NCBI GenBank assembly: GCA_964580675.1 | Contig: CAZOLI010000002.1 | Coordinates: 1-64,000 of the forward strand | Direction: 5' to 3' | Source of the DNA: CAZOLI01 sp964580675 | GTDB lineage: Bacteria; Planctomycetota; MHYJ01; CAYXQY01 | DNA length: 64,000 bases | Part shown: piece by piece, positions 34,424-44,200 of the stretch | Layout of the letters: the number at the start of each line of letters is the position of its first letter | Numbering within the stretch: the first letter of the stretch is position 1 | Notes under the pieces: model-generated | Seen by the model: only the letters and a program-made list of their open reading frames with translations | Database searches by the model: none | Told to the model about the DNA's origin: nothing | Made by a program: the position numbers and the translations under genes

Positions 34424-36331
34424 ATGGCATCACTGGTTCCCAACCTCACTAACCTTCCCATTGCTGATTCCCTGAAGGATTATACTCCGGAGAACTTTCG
34501 GAAGGATGCGATGGCCGGATTGACGGTGGCTCTTCTCGCCATTCCTCAATGTATGGCCTACGCCCTCATCGCGAACGTGGATCCGGTGTATGGCCTGTAC
34601 GCCGGCATAGTGGGGACGATTGTTGGTTCAATTCTGGGCAGTTCCCGCATGATGATTACGGGACCGACGGCGACGCTGTGTCTTGTGATTGGTGGAGTGG
34701 TCTCGGCAACATCGAGCAGCCCGGATGAAGCGATCATGGTCGTTCTTGTCCTCTCCGTCATGACGGGAATTCTGCAATTATTATTTTCCGTGCTGCGCAT
34801 TGGAAACCTTGCTCGCTTCGTCTCAAATGCCGTGATGTCGGGGTTTATTATGGGGGGAGCAGTGGTTATCATCGGGGACCAGTTCATTAGTCTTCTTCGG
34901 GCAAGTGGAGAAACCTCCCCGTTTTTTGTTGAACGTCTTTTTCATGCCGTGAGCAAATTGTTCGGGGCAGGTTACCAGTTTCCGGCTGTGTCCTTTCTGG
35001 TGGGGATCGGTACCGTTGTACTCATGTTTGTTCTGGAGCAGATTCACAATCGAATTCCCTCCGGTTTGATTGCGGTTGTTCTTGGTGGTTTGCTCGTTTA
35101 TCTGGTTCCTTTTGGGCCGGATACGTTGCCCACCGTGAATGAAATTCAACAAGTTATTCCTTCTCTTGTCTGGCCGGATATCGGGCGTTCCGCGCTGGCT
35201 GAGCTCTTTCCAGGTGCCCTGGCGATCACATTGCTTGCTACGGTTCAATCCGTTTCGATCTCAAAGAGCATAGCCACACAGACCCTCGACAGCATTGATG
35301 AAAACCAGGAACTGGTTGGTCAGGGGCTGGCCAACATCGGTTGCGGTCTCGTGTCGACCTTTCCCGTTTGTGGGTCGTTAAGCCGGTCGTTTTTTAATCA
35401 TAGCGCGGGAGCAAAGACCCATCTCTCCGGTGTGTTATGTGGTTTGTTCATGGTGTTACTCATTCTGTTTGCCGGGTCGTTAATTCCGTATGTCCCGATG
35501 GGGGTACTCCATGGACTGGTGATTTACGTCATGTTCGGGGTGTTTGACTGGGAGGACATCAAGATTTCGTTATTTACCACCCGGCGGGACATGATTGTTT
35601 TTATCGGGACTTTTCTGGCGGTGCTGGTTCTGAAGCTGGACTGGGCCGTTTATGCGGGCGTCGCCGTGTCGTTGATCGTGTACATTCGCCAGGCCACCCG
35701 CCTTGACCTCAAAGAATACATCATTGACCAATCCGGGCAGTTAGAGCAGATTACGGATTTTGAGGACCGCATTGAGCCGGAAATTGCGTTCATTGACGTC
35801 AACGGCGAAACGTTCTTCGGTTCGGCGGACCAAATTAAGGAACGAATACAGAAAATTATTCAGGAATCGAGCCGGATTAAGGTGATTATTCTACGAATGA
35901 AAAACGCCCTGAACCTCGACATCACCGGAGCCATGGTACTCAAAGAAATTGCCCTTATGCTGAAGGAACAGGAACGGACCCTGATGATCTGCGGAGCCAC
36001 GCCACAGATACGGGATGTGTTAAAGGAGGCCGAAGTGGCTGATGTAATTGGGGAGGATAAAATTCTCGTGGCCCAGAAGAGCCTGCTTGCCTCCTCCCGT
36101 CAGGCAATCGACCGCGCAAAGGCACATATCGACGCCGTACTCGAGGGAGAGGAGACACGGGAAGGAGAGGAGGATCCCCCGCTGAAACACACCATGGAAC
36201 GGATCGTCGAGAAGAAAAACGAGGAGGGAACGGATCTTGATGAGACGGGGGAGGATCCGGTCCGGGAGGAAAAGGTACAACCCCCTCCTGAATCTGACGT
36301 GGACGAGGAATCAGGGGAAGAGATTGATTAA
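34424..36331 (+). CDS. SulP-family anion transporter with STAS domain
   Basis: An inner-membrane anion permease (sulfate, bicarbonate or similar), 635 residues from ATG 34424 with AGAGGA upstream; any upstream extension would read through the N run. The transport domain (about 20-440) has the SulP signature AGLTVALLAIPQCMAYALIA with PVYGLYAGIVGTIVGSILG, SSRMMITGPTATL, and TFPVCGSLSRSFFNHSAGAKT. The STAS domain (about 468-575) contains LNLDITGAMVLKEI. The last 60 residues form an unusual Glu-rich tail. The gene converges on the glycosyltransferase gene, and the two overlap by 21 bases at their 3' ends. Substrate unknown. Confidence 0.94.
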   Translation: MASLVPNLTNLPIADSLKDYTPENFRKDAMAGLTVALLAIPQCMAYALIANVDPVYGLYAGIVGTIVGSILGSSRMMITGPTATLCLVIGGVVSATSSSPDEAIMVVLVLSVMTGILQLLFSVLRIGNLARFVSNAVMSGFIMGGAVVIIGDQFISLLRASGETSPFFVERLFHAVSKLFGAGYQFPAVSFLVGIGTVVLMFVLEQIHNRIPSGLIAVVLGGLLVYLVPFGPDTLPTVNEIQQVIPSLVWPDIGRSALAELFPGALAITLLATVQSVSISKSIATQTLDSIDENQELVGQGLANIGCGLVSTFPVCGSLSRSFFNHSAGAKTHLSGVLCGLFMVLLILFAGSLIPYVPMGVLHGLVIYVMFGVFDWEDIKISLFTTRRDMIVFIGTFLAVLVLKLDWAVYAGVAVSLIVYIRQATRLDLKEYIIDQSGQLEQITDFEDRIEPEIAFIDVNGETFFGSADQIKERIQKIIQESSRIKVIILRMKNALNLDITGAMVLKEIALMLKEQERTLMICGATPQIRDVLKEAEVADVIGEDKILVAQKSLLASSRQAIDRAKAHIDAVLEGEETREGEEDPPLKHTMERIVEKKNEEGTDLDETGEDPVREEKVQPPPESDVDEESGEEID

Positions 36332-37525
36332 CGCTTCCACGTGACGGTCCCACTGATATTGATTTCGGGTAAACGTCTTTCCCTGTTTTCCAAGTTCCTT
36401 AAATCTTGTTCGTTCTGTAAGGACCATTTCGAGACCTCTTTGTATGTCGTCGGGGGACGGGGAATCCACGACGAGGTCCGTCGAAAAGGGTTTCAGGACT
36501 TCGGGAATACCGCCGACGGGCGTTGCCAGAACCGGTATTCCACATGCGAGTGCTTCCAGTGTAACAAGCCCAAATCCCTCCAGTGATCGGGTGGGAAGAA
36601 CAAACAGGTCACAGCTCCGGTATCGGTTCGCAAGTTTATTTTCCGGAATGTAGCCCAGCATCCGAACGCGATCGGAAATTCCCAGATCGGACGAGAGACG
36701 CTGGAGATGTTCTTTTTCTGGTCCGTCCCCTCCGATGTGAAGTTCGGTGTCCGGATGTGTCCCGGCAAGCTCGGCGTATGCTCGAATCAGGTTGTCCACT
36801 CCCGTCCGGGGAATTAACCCTCGAATGGTGAGAATAACGAAACGGTTCTGTGAGATTTCGAATTTGTCCCGTAAAAACTGTTTCGAACCGGAGGAGATGG
36901 GGGAAAAACGGCCGGTGTCCACCCCCCCCGGTATCACCTCTAACTGTTGTGGATCAGGGTCATACCTGTTTTGAACCTCCTCCTTCATGTAGTTGCTCAA
37001 ACAAACAATTCGGTCAGCTGCACACACCGCGTCCCGTTCGATTTTCCGCCGCACCATTGCCTGGCATTCCATAAGCGGAGCGGTGAGGAATGAGGAAGAT
37101 CCACTGTTTTTGTTCCGTGTTCGGTGTTCCTCCGGCCAGGGAGAGTGAAACGTAAACAGCACGGATGTGTTGTGTTGTTCTACCTGACGCCGAATGGCTC
37201 TGAGGGGAAAGCCGTGGTGGGTGTGCACCAAAACTCGGTCCGATGAGGACGTGATACAGTCTCGGAAGAGGCGATTAAACTCCCGAAGTCCCCGGAAGAA
37301 CAGTGAGATCGGCTCATCCGGATTGCCGGAGAACGTTCGAAATTGAACCCTTTCAATCACATCGCGATCCGCGATGTCTCCTCGTCCCCGACAGAGGACG
37401 GTGACCCGGAAGCCTCGTTCCGCGAGACGCCGGGCCACTTCAAATAGCACCCGACCCGCCCCACCGACCGGTTCGAGGGAAAAGGTGTCGATCAGTGTAA
37501 TTATGTGTGTGTTCTTATCCAGAAT
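36311..37525 (-). CDS. GT4-family glycosyltransferase, probable ATT start
   Basis: A GT-B retaining glycosyltransferase. The C-terminal half shows ILTIRGLIPRTGVDNLI, LHIGGDGPEKEHLQ, VRMLGYIPENKLANRY and the donor-site EGFGLVTLEALACGIPVLAT with GGIPEV. The first ATG/GTG in frame is GTG 37450, but the conserved GT-B N-terminus (HIITLIDTFSLEPVGGAG) lies upstream of it. Between the stop of the ATP-grasp gene (37541-37543) and that region there is no ATG, GTG or TTG. The best start is ATT at 37525, with GGAG eight bases upstream, giving 404 residues; a CTG follows directly. It is coupled to the ATP-grasp gene and likely builds a surface glycan. Confidence 0.88.
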   Translation of the reverse strand: MLDKNTHIITLIDTFSLEPVGGAGRVLFEVARRLAERGFRVTVLCRGRGDIADRDVIERVQFRTFSGNPDEPISLFFRGLREFNRLFRDCITSSSDRVLVHTHHGFPLRAIRRQVEQHNTSVLFTFHSPWPEEHRTRNKNSGSSSFLTAPLMECQAMVRRKIERDAVCAADRIVCLSNYMKEEVQNRYDPDPQQLEVIPGGVDTGRFSPISSGSKQFLRDKFEISQNRFVILTIRGLIPRTGVDNLIRAYAELAGTHPDTELHIGGDGPEKEHLQRLSSDLGISDRVRMLGYIPENKLANRYRSCDLFVLPTRSLEGFGLVTLEALACGIPVLATPVGGIPEVLKPFSTDLVVDSPSPDDIQRGLEMVLTERTRFKELGKQGKTFTRNQYQWDRHVEALINLFP

Positions 37526-37540
37526 GTTTTTCGCTCCGCA

Positions 37541-38713
37541 TCAATTTTGCACCATTGACGAGAGCAGATTGGTGTAGTGGGAAAATGCCGGTACCGGGTC
37601 CTTTATATCGAACAATCCGTTGCCCACGTTCAGGTTCAGCCAGGAAGAAACGAGGGATTCGTCGGCGAGATCCTGGCCGTTTCCACGTCGTAACTGCTGT
37701 AGAGAGGCGGGGATGTCAAGGTGAAGAAAGCGAAGTCGTCGACCGGGTTCGGCTGTTTTGTTGAAGGAGGGTTCGGGCATAAACAAACTTTTTACAAGAA
37801 TGTCCGGGAGGTTGAGACCCGCATAAAGTGACAGGGGAAGGGACCCCCAGAATCGGGGGTTTACCTCCATCAGGTAAAATTGATCGTCAGCGCGGGACCG
37901 ACGAAATTCCACCTGTGCCGGTCCATACCAATTCAGTGATTGAAGCAGTTGCTCGCCGAATTGCCGGACTTGTTCGTTTCGAACGGTCTCACACAGAGCA
38001 CTGGGTCCGCCCTGCAATGGATATTCCCGGATCCGGCGGTGGCAGACGGATCCCTGTACGTTTCCGGGGGGCACAAATACGGCGGAGTATCCGTAACCGG
38101 TTCCGTCAATCCACTTCTGGCAGATGAGGGTGTCAGTATGGGTCCGGAAATGCTGGAGGGCGTTTCGGTACGTCGACGGATTCGTTATTTTTCGATAGCG
38201 TGCGCCGGGGGAAAGTTCAAGGCCGTGATCCGAAACAAGTTTGAGGACGGAGGGAAACGGGATTTGATCAGAATCAGGGGGAGTATCCAAATTTATGTGT
38301 ATTGTATCCGGGACCGGAATTCCAGCAGATTTGGCTACCGAGAGCAGTTTTTTCGTATTGTTTGCTTTCTCGAGAGTGTCCCGGTGGACGAGAGGGATTC
38401 GACAATTCGTTTGCTCCTGGAGCTGTTTCAGACGAGTCGAGCAAAAGTAAATTGTGTTGGTGGCGACGGGCAGGAACACGTCATACTCGTATAGACGGTT
38501 CAGGAGTGTGTGAAAATACGTTCTGGGGGCCCTATCGGGGTCCGGCAGAATATAGGAATGGTTGCGGCCCGCAGAACGAAACGCCGGTGGCATCTGTTTT
38601 CGGACCCGCCGGTCAACCTCAAACAGACCAACGGAGTGGCCGGCCCGGGAAAGTGCTCTGGTTAGACAGAGGGATACACGACTCCCGGCGTCCGATAGAA
38701 GAACGTTAACCAT
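37541..38713 (-). CDS. ATP-grasp domain protein
   Basis: A carboxylate-amine or thiol ligase-like protein, 390 residues. An N-terminal Rossmann-like pre-domain (MVNVLLSDAGSRVSLCLTRAL) is followed by a central ATP-grasp fold with FPSVLKLVSDHGLELSPGA, ICQKWIDGTGYGYSAVF and the Mg-binding YLMEVNPRFWGSLPLSLYAG. It resembles the carbamoyl-phosphate-synthase-like ATP-grasp proteins often found in polysaccharide or secondary-metabolite loci. The substrates are unknown. The neighbouring glycosyltransferase begins 15 bases after its stop, in the same frame. It follows the cold-shock gene after 27 bases. Confidence 0.88.
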   Translation of the reverse strand: MVNVLLSDAGSRVSLCLTRALSRAGHSVGLFEVDRRVRKQMPPAFRSAGRNHSYILPDPDRAPRTYFHTLLNRLYEYDVFLPVATNTIYFCSTRLKQLQEQTNCRIPLVHRDTLEKANNTKKLLSVAKSAGIPVPDTIHINLDTPPDSDQIPFPSVLKLVSDHGLELSPGARYRKITNPSTYRNALQHFRTHTDTLICQKWIDGTGYGYSAVFVPPGNVQGSVCHRRIREYPLQGGPSALCETVRNEQVRQFGEQLLQSLNWYGPAQVEFRRSRADDQFYLMEVNPRFWGSLPLSLYAGLNLPDILVKSLFMPEPSFNKTAEPGRRLRFLHLDIPASLQQLRRGNGQDLADESLVSSWLNLNVGNGLFDIKDPVPAFSHYTNLLSSMVQN

Positions 38714-38740
38714 TCGTTTGAAGAATGGCGGGAAAAACGT

Positions 38741-39325
38741 TTAGTCCCACCAATCTTCGTCGTCTTCCTGTTCTTCTTCCTGAGGGGTGGATTCTTCTTC
38801 CTCTTCGGTGCCCCCAGTGGTTGATTCGCCTTCAGCCTCGGGATTCGTGGACGCTTCAGTCGTTTGACGCTGTTCAACCGGTTCCGCTTCCTGTTCCGGT
38901 TCGGCCTCGGGGGATTCGTCTTCTTCCTCTTCTTCGTCGAGCACGGAGGTCGGTGTTATTGGTGTTTCATCCTCCGGCTCTTCCCCGGTTTCTTCCTGAG
39001 AGGAAGTATCCCGATCTACGCCGGGACCTGTACTGGAAAAAGCATCCGGCGTTTCCGGTGAGGAATCGGAATCCTCCGTTTGCACTTCCTCCTGGGAACC
39101 TTCGGCCGATTCGGGAAATTCCTCAATTTTCCCGACCTCGAGAGCTCGTGGGCCATCGTCAGTTTCCTCGAGCTCAAATTCTACCTTCTGACCTTCTTCA
39201 AGGGTTTTAAAGCCCTCTTCCTGAATGTCAGAATAATGGACAAAAGCGTCCTGTCCCCCTTGTTTCCGTTCGATAAATCCGTATCCCTTCCTGTTACTAA
39301 ACCACTTTACTGTCCCGTACTGCAT
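38741..39325 (-). CDS. Cold-shock domain protein with long acidic tail
   Basis: A single-stranded nucleic-acid binder. Residues 1-67 are a normal CSD: MQYGTVKWFSNRKGYGFIER with the RNP1 KGYGFIE, DAFVHYSDI as RNP2-like, and VEFELEETDDGPRALEV. Free-standing cold-shock proteins end here. This one continues for about 125 residues that are rich in Glu, Asp, Ser and Thr and end in EDDEDWWD. The acidic tail with a terminal aromatic-acidic tip recalls the C-terminal tip of SSB, which recruits partners, although the residues differ. It has a strong promoter with a 110-base leader, as in many csp genes. Confidence 0.93.
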   Translation of the reverse strand: MQYGTVKWFSNRKGYGFIERKQGGQDAFVHYSDIQEEGFKTLEEGQKVEFELEETDDGPRALEVGKIEEFPESAEGSQEEVQTEDSDSSPETPDAFSSTGPGVDRDTSSQEETGEEPEDETPITPTSVLDEEEEEDESPEAEPEQEAEPVEQRQTTEASTNPEAEGESTTGGTEEEEESTPQEEEQEDDEDWWD

Positions 39326-39444
39326 TGTTCCTTACTCCGACTCGAATACATGAACTATCGATTCGATCCAGATCTGTTCTACCGGGTACCAGAATTGTTA
39401 CTCATTTCCCCGGATTGAACAGAAATAGTAAACACGAATTTCCT

Positions 39445-39473
39445 ATTCTAAATAAATCAATAATCATATTCAA
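39445..39473 (-). promoter_or_regulatory. Sigma70-like promoter of the cold-shock gene
   Basis: Minus strand: -35 TTGAAT (39473-39468), 17-base spacer, -10 TAGAAT (39450-39445). It leaves a leader of about 110 bases before ATG 39325, long enough for the temperature-responsive folding known in csp leaders. Confidence 0.6.
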
Positions 39474-39544
39474 ATTCAATTATTTCCAAATTCGGAATAA
39501 TCGGAGTATGCCGGATTCTCATAAGTCCGTTCCCTTCGGCGGAC

Positions 39545-40549
39545 CTATTTGTCCCAGGTTTCCCGCATGAAGAATTCGTATGATCCCGGTGTGTCCGGAA
39601 GGGTTTTAGGAAGGGGGGCTCCGGATTTCTGCTGAAAATACACCGGTCCGGACAACGTCAGGAATTGTGGCAGACTTTGTTTGGCGTCCACATGGAGGAA
39701 CCCGCTGAGGTTGGCGGTGTACATTATTTCTTCCTCCGGGGTCGGAAACGTGAGATCAACCCGGACCTCAATCAGTCCCGTCAACTCTGTTCCGGAGGAA
39801 CGAAGGCGGACGAGTTCACAATGTGCGGTGGCTTCACCCCCCAGGCGAATTCGGGACAGCATGTCGGCGAGCCGGGTGCTTTTTATTTCCCAGGAATCCC
39901 CCGTCGTAACGGATTGATCCGGCAAAAGCAATCCACCGGTGTCCGGCATCACGATCCCGGCCCTGGGCGCGGGCATCCGGGGGTTCTGATTGGCCACTAT
40001 CGGCCGGCCTCTGTCCCGGTCAAGAAACACCAGGGAATGTTTGTTTAGGTGGGTGTCTTCGAGGATTTTACCTTCGGGATCTGCGGGGTTCCGAATGAGT
40101 CTATCACCGTCTTTATACCGGCGAACAGCGCTGACGATCCGGGGACCTTCGTGTGCTTCCGGCGTCTGCCGGTACGATTCGTGGTTCCTCTCAAATACTT
40201 GCCACGCCGTCCCATTGTCGTCGTCTGTCGGAAACCGGATCTCGTACCCCATGGTTCGCGTTACGGCATTGGTTTTCTTAGGGGCGTATTTCAGTGTGAT
40301 CTCGGGTGCCTGTTTGGAGGAGGCATCTTTCTTCTGTTCATTTTTACTTGTCTCCTGCCCTTCGTTGAATTCGGATTCTTTGTTCGGGTTTTGATCCCGA
40401 CAGCCAACTCCCGTCAGAATCAGAATCAGTGGAATTACCAACTTCAGGTAGGATCGGGCATCCACAGTGGCATCTGTCCGGGAATCCGGTTCGGTCCGAA
40501 ACCATTTCTCCGGTGCGTTTGTGAAAAGGGAGAATCCCGACTGGCGCAT
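39545..40549 (-). CDS. Lipoprotein of unknown function
   Basis: A predicted lipoprotein, 334 residues from ATG 40549. A hydrophobic stretch with a lipobox (LKLVIPLILILTGVGC) sits at residues 35-50, unusually far from the start; GTG at 40465 would give a normal signal peptide (VDARSYLKLV) but has no clear ribosome site. After a Lys/Glu-rich linker comes a beta-rich domain (about 90-330) with MGYEIRFPTDDDNGTAWQVF, VTTGDSWEIKSTRLADM and ANLSGFLHVDAKQSLPQF. I do not recognise the family. It is last in the serA operon, 14 bases after the mgtC-like gene. Confidence 0.75.
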   Translation of the reverse strand: MRQSGFSLFTNAPEKWFRTEPDSRTDATVDARSYLKLVIPLILILTGVGCRDQNPNKESEFNEGQETSKNEQKKDASSKQAPEITLKYAPKKTNAVTRTMGYEIRFPTDDDNGTAWQVFERNHESYRQTPEAHEGPRIVSAVRRYKDGDRLIRNPADPEGKILEDTHLNKHSLVFLDRDRGRPIVANQNPRMPAPRAGIVMPDTGGLLLPDQSVTTGDSWEIKSTRLADMLSRIRLGGEATAHCELVRLRSSGTELTGLIEVRVDLTFPTPEEEIMYTANLSGFLHVDAKQSLPQFLTLSGPVYFQQKSGAPLPKTLPDTPGSYEFFMRETWDK

Positions 40550-40563
40550 TAACGACTGCGGTC

Positions 40564-41232
40564 CTAATCAATTTCGATTTCCGTTACGTCATCGAGTTTT
40601 CGAAGTTCACCGGTTAATTCTTCAACATCCACCAATTCAGGACCTTTTACGTACATGGTGACTTCCGTGTGTTTGTTGTCGATCAGGGTATGCAGACTCA
40701 CTTTTTTGATGTTTAATCCGTAGGATTTGAGCACGTTTTCAATGGTCCCGATTTCCGGCTCTTCTTTTTCCAGAGTGATCGTTATGGTTTTTAGCAGCTG
40801 TTCGGCGATGAACCGTTTTTCCAGCAGGTCCAGTACGTAAAGAATAATGAGGGAAAGAAACACGGCGAAGGAGCCCAGGGAGTACAATCCGGCCCCCATT
40901 GCCAGACCAATACCCGCCGTGGCCCAGATTCCGGCGGCGGTGGTGATGCCACGAACCGTTGGTCCGTAACGAATGATGGCTCCGGCCCCGAGGAAGCCGA
41001 TTCCACTAATAACCTGAGCAGCTATTCGTCCCGGATCCGCAAACTGACCGAACGTAATCATGTAAACGGAAACCAGCATTGCTATACAGGAGCCAATGGA
41101 CACGAGCATGTGGGTCCGCAACCCTGCTGGTTGTCCGTGCGTTTCACGTTCCAGACCCACGAGGCCCCCGGCAATCGCTGCAAATGTCAACCGGAGTACC
41201 ACGGAAAGAAATGGAATCTCCGTCACGAACAC
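40564..41232 (-). CDS. MgtC/SapB-family membrane protein
   Basis: Inner-membrane protein of 222 residues with about five helices. The family signature is clear: RLTFAAIAGGLVGLERE with THGQPAGLRTHMLVSIGSC, then ISGIGFLGAGAIIRYG and VRGITTAAGIWATAGIGLA. A C-terminal ACT-like domain (about 147-222) is present. MgtC proteins act in Mg limitation and virulence in other bacteria, inhibiting the ATP synthase in Salmonella; that role is not established here. It lies 17 bases after the giant lipoprotein gene in the same operon. Confidence 0.94.
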   Translation of the reverse strand: MFVTEIPFLSVVLRLTFAAIAGGLVGLERETHGQPAGLRTHMLVSIGSCIAMLVSVYMITFGQFADPGRIAAQVISGIGFLGAGAIIRYGPTVRGITTAAGIWATAGIGLAMGAGLYSLGSFAVFLSLIILYVLDLLEKRFIAEQLLKTITITLEKEEPEIGTIENVLKSYGLNIKKVSLHTLIDNKHTEVTMYVKGPELVDVEELTGELRKLDDVTEIEID

Positions 41233-41249
41233 CTCTCGAAAAAATGTTG

Positions 41250-44200
41250 TTACCTGGTTTCGGTTGCCCTGTTGATGAGTTTTAAGCGGGTTTCTATGTT
41301 GCTCAGTCGTTCAGGATCTTCTCCGAGGTCAAGGTAATTTTTGTAATGGCGGGCCGCCGCATTCCAGTTTCCGATGTTAAAATAGGACATGCCGGCGTAA
41401 TATTGCCCTCTGGCGGAGGCGGAATGGAGTTTCAGGAAGGAGGAGATCTTCTTCGCGGCCTCCGAGTAATCACCTTTCTGGTAGAGTGAAATCCCGTGGA
41501 GCAACAGGCTTTCCGCCCGGCCGTCCGTTTTTTGCACCGTGCGAAAAATGGAACTGGCCTGTTGGTGGTTTCCCGCTTCCAGCAGGCCCACGCCTAACCA
41601 GAATTGGAACCCCCCATTCTCCGGTGCTTTTTCAACCGCTTGTCGAAAGTGCGGAAGGTACGACGACGGATCGCCGTTTTGTTTCATCTTTGTGTATCCG
41701 GATAGCAGTTCATGTTGTGGTTCTTCCGGTATCAACTCCCGAACCTGTTCCAGTTTTGAGAGTGCTTTTTGGTATTTTTCCTGCTTTAGCAGCATCAGAA
41801 CCTGGTTTATGAGTTCCTTGTAACGCTCACTGTTTTTGTGTTTTTCCCCGTTCGGGGTAAGCTGAGGTTCCTTGAATTCCGGATATTGAAAAACGTCCTG
41901 TTCCCAGCTGTACGTTTCGGGTTCCTGTTGTTCTTTTTCTGCCGTTTCCACGTTTTCCGGGGCCTTCTCTTCATGGGTACTGTCTGTTTTCCCCGTCTTC
42001 CGGTCCGTTTCTTTGTTCTGGTCACGGTTCCGGTCCGCCCCATCTTTGTCCGGTTTAAGTTCCCGGGCACCGGATGGCTTTACGACCGGTTCCTCGGAAG
42101 TGATGACAAAATTCGTTTCCGTAACATCCGTTCCTGTCACACCATTTTTTCCGGTGGCCTCTATTTTTAGTTTGGCTCTCAGGGTCGTGATTTTGGGGAC
42201 ATTCCAGTTGTACCTTCCCGTGTCATCCATACCGGAAGAAATGGTTTCCCACGTCTGGCCCCCGTTACGGGAGTACATCAGTTTCACCGAACCCGGTCTG
42301 ATTTTATCGCTTCCCGTTTCCCATTTGATCGTGTACTGGTTACCTCCGCCCAGAATCAGATCCCCCGGAACGTTCAATGAAATATCGGGTTTGGAGAAGT
42401 CGACGAACACGGTTTTCTGTATGTGTTCCGACGAGGAGGGTTTCGGCCCCACATTGCCGGCGTGATCCTCTCCCTGGACCGCAAAGCCGTATTTCCCGTG
42501 TGGTCGGCGAATCGTTATTGTTTTTGAAGAGGACTTGTACGAGTCAAAGAACCGCCATGTTTTTCCGTTGTCCCGGGTAATAAAGAGGTTCCACTGGTGG
42601 AGCCCTGCTGCTCCCTGATCGGCTACGTTCACCTTCAGGGAAAATTTTCGTTGGAACGTCCGATCCGGACCCTTGATGGCCATAACCCTGGGAGGTGTGG
42701 AATCGATGACGAGGGGACCGATTTCTTTCAGGTCAATTCGCCCGGTTCGATCTTCCCCCGTTACCCTGAGCCAGACGCTGTTGTTGGTCACTTTTGGCAA
42801 TTTCCAGTTGTGTTTCCCCTTCGGGCTGGTGGATTTTGCGATCTGGTTCCAGGAGCCGTCCGAGCCCATTCGCCACGAGAGGGAAATGGGTTTCCCGGCC
42901 GGATTTTCTTCCGTGAGGTTCCATTTTACGGGGATGTGTTCCCCTCCCCTGTAAATTTTGTTTTCGTAATCGGGCACATCTACCTGCAATTCGGGTTGAG
43001 TTGTGTCCACTAGCGTCGTTGCGGCGGGTTTTGTTCCCGGGGTGGGTTTCCGGGTTTTATTTCTGGACAGGTCGGAGATGACGAGATAAAAACCATATTC
43101 CCCGTCCTGCTCCGCGTCAAATTGCAGTTTATCGTTTCGCTGTTCCTGGATTCGATACTGTTTTTCCCATGTTTGTCCCCCATTTTCCGAGGTCCAGAGC
43201 TCAATCCATTTCAGGTCGTTTTGCCCTTTCGTATCGATGTCGGCCGTTAGATTCACGTCCGGGGTTTTGCTCAACTCCGGGCCGTTCAGTGTCCATGAAG
43301 GGGTTGTGTTGTCAATGCGGAATGGGCCCGCTGCGGCGTTCCCTCTGTTCCCGGTCCGGTCCGTTGCTTCGATTACGAGTTTCGTCGCGCTTTTGGAAGC
43401 CTCATTTGGCAGTTTGAATTCTCTTGTTCCTTCCAGGGGCAAACCGGAGGCGATTTTTTTCGACCCATTCTCCAGAGCGTCCGATTCCCAGCGGGCGGTG
43501 ACGGAACCGATTTCCGGATTTTGATCGTATACCTTCCATCGGACGTTCAATGAATTTTGACTCGTGCGTTTCGCGTTCTTTTTATCATTGCTTCTGGAGA
43601 GGACGTCGAGTTCCACGTTTGGTGGAGTGGTATCAACAAGTATTTCCATCTGGCCCATGTCCCCGGGTTCCGGTTTTTTCGTTTCCCAGCCATATTTGTT
43701 TTGAGCGGTGAGGTGGATAAGGTACCGCCCTTCGTTGTGGGGCTGGAATGATAATTTTTCACCAAACGTAATCTTCGGGCCTTTCGTCCATGTCCGGTTG
43801 TTTGCCTTTCGGTACCACAGCCGAACCGACGATATGTCGACTTTTTCCGGACCGCCCTTTCGGACGTAATTTATTTCCACGGGGAGGGAGCTGGCGGTTT
43901 TGGGGCCTTTCGGATAGGCGGCAGGCTGGCTGGAGTCAATCGTAAAGGTGTCCGCCGATACGGCGGTATGCGTGTTTCCCTTTTTGTCCTTCACCTCCAC
44001 CTTTACCTTTGCGGAACCAGTCGTTATTTCCGGGATGGACCAGAGATAACGACCGGAGTCGGGCTGTCCTGAAGCAATGAGATTCCAGGAATTTCCGCCA
44101 TTTGTAGAATAATAGTAGCTGACACTGTTTTCCTGAATCGATCCTCCCCTGGTACTGTACGCTATGTAAAGTTGCTGTTCCCCCCCGCGGTACACATTCC

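Noticed and set aside
37450..37450. GTG 37450 as the glycosyltransferase start
   Set aside because: It would remove the conserved N-terminal strand and glycine-rich loop of the GT-B fold.
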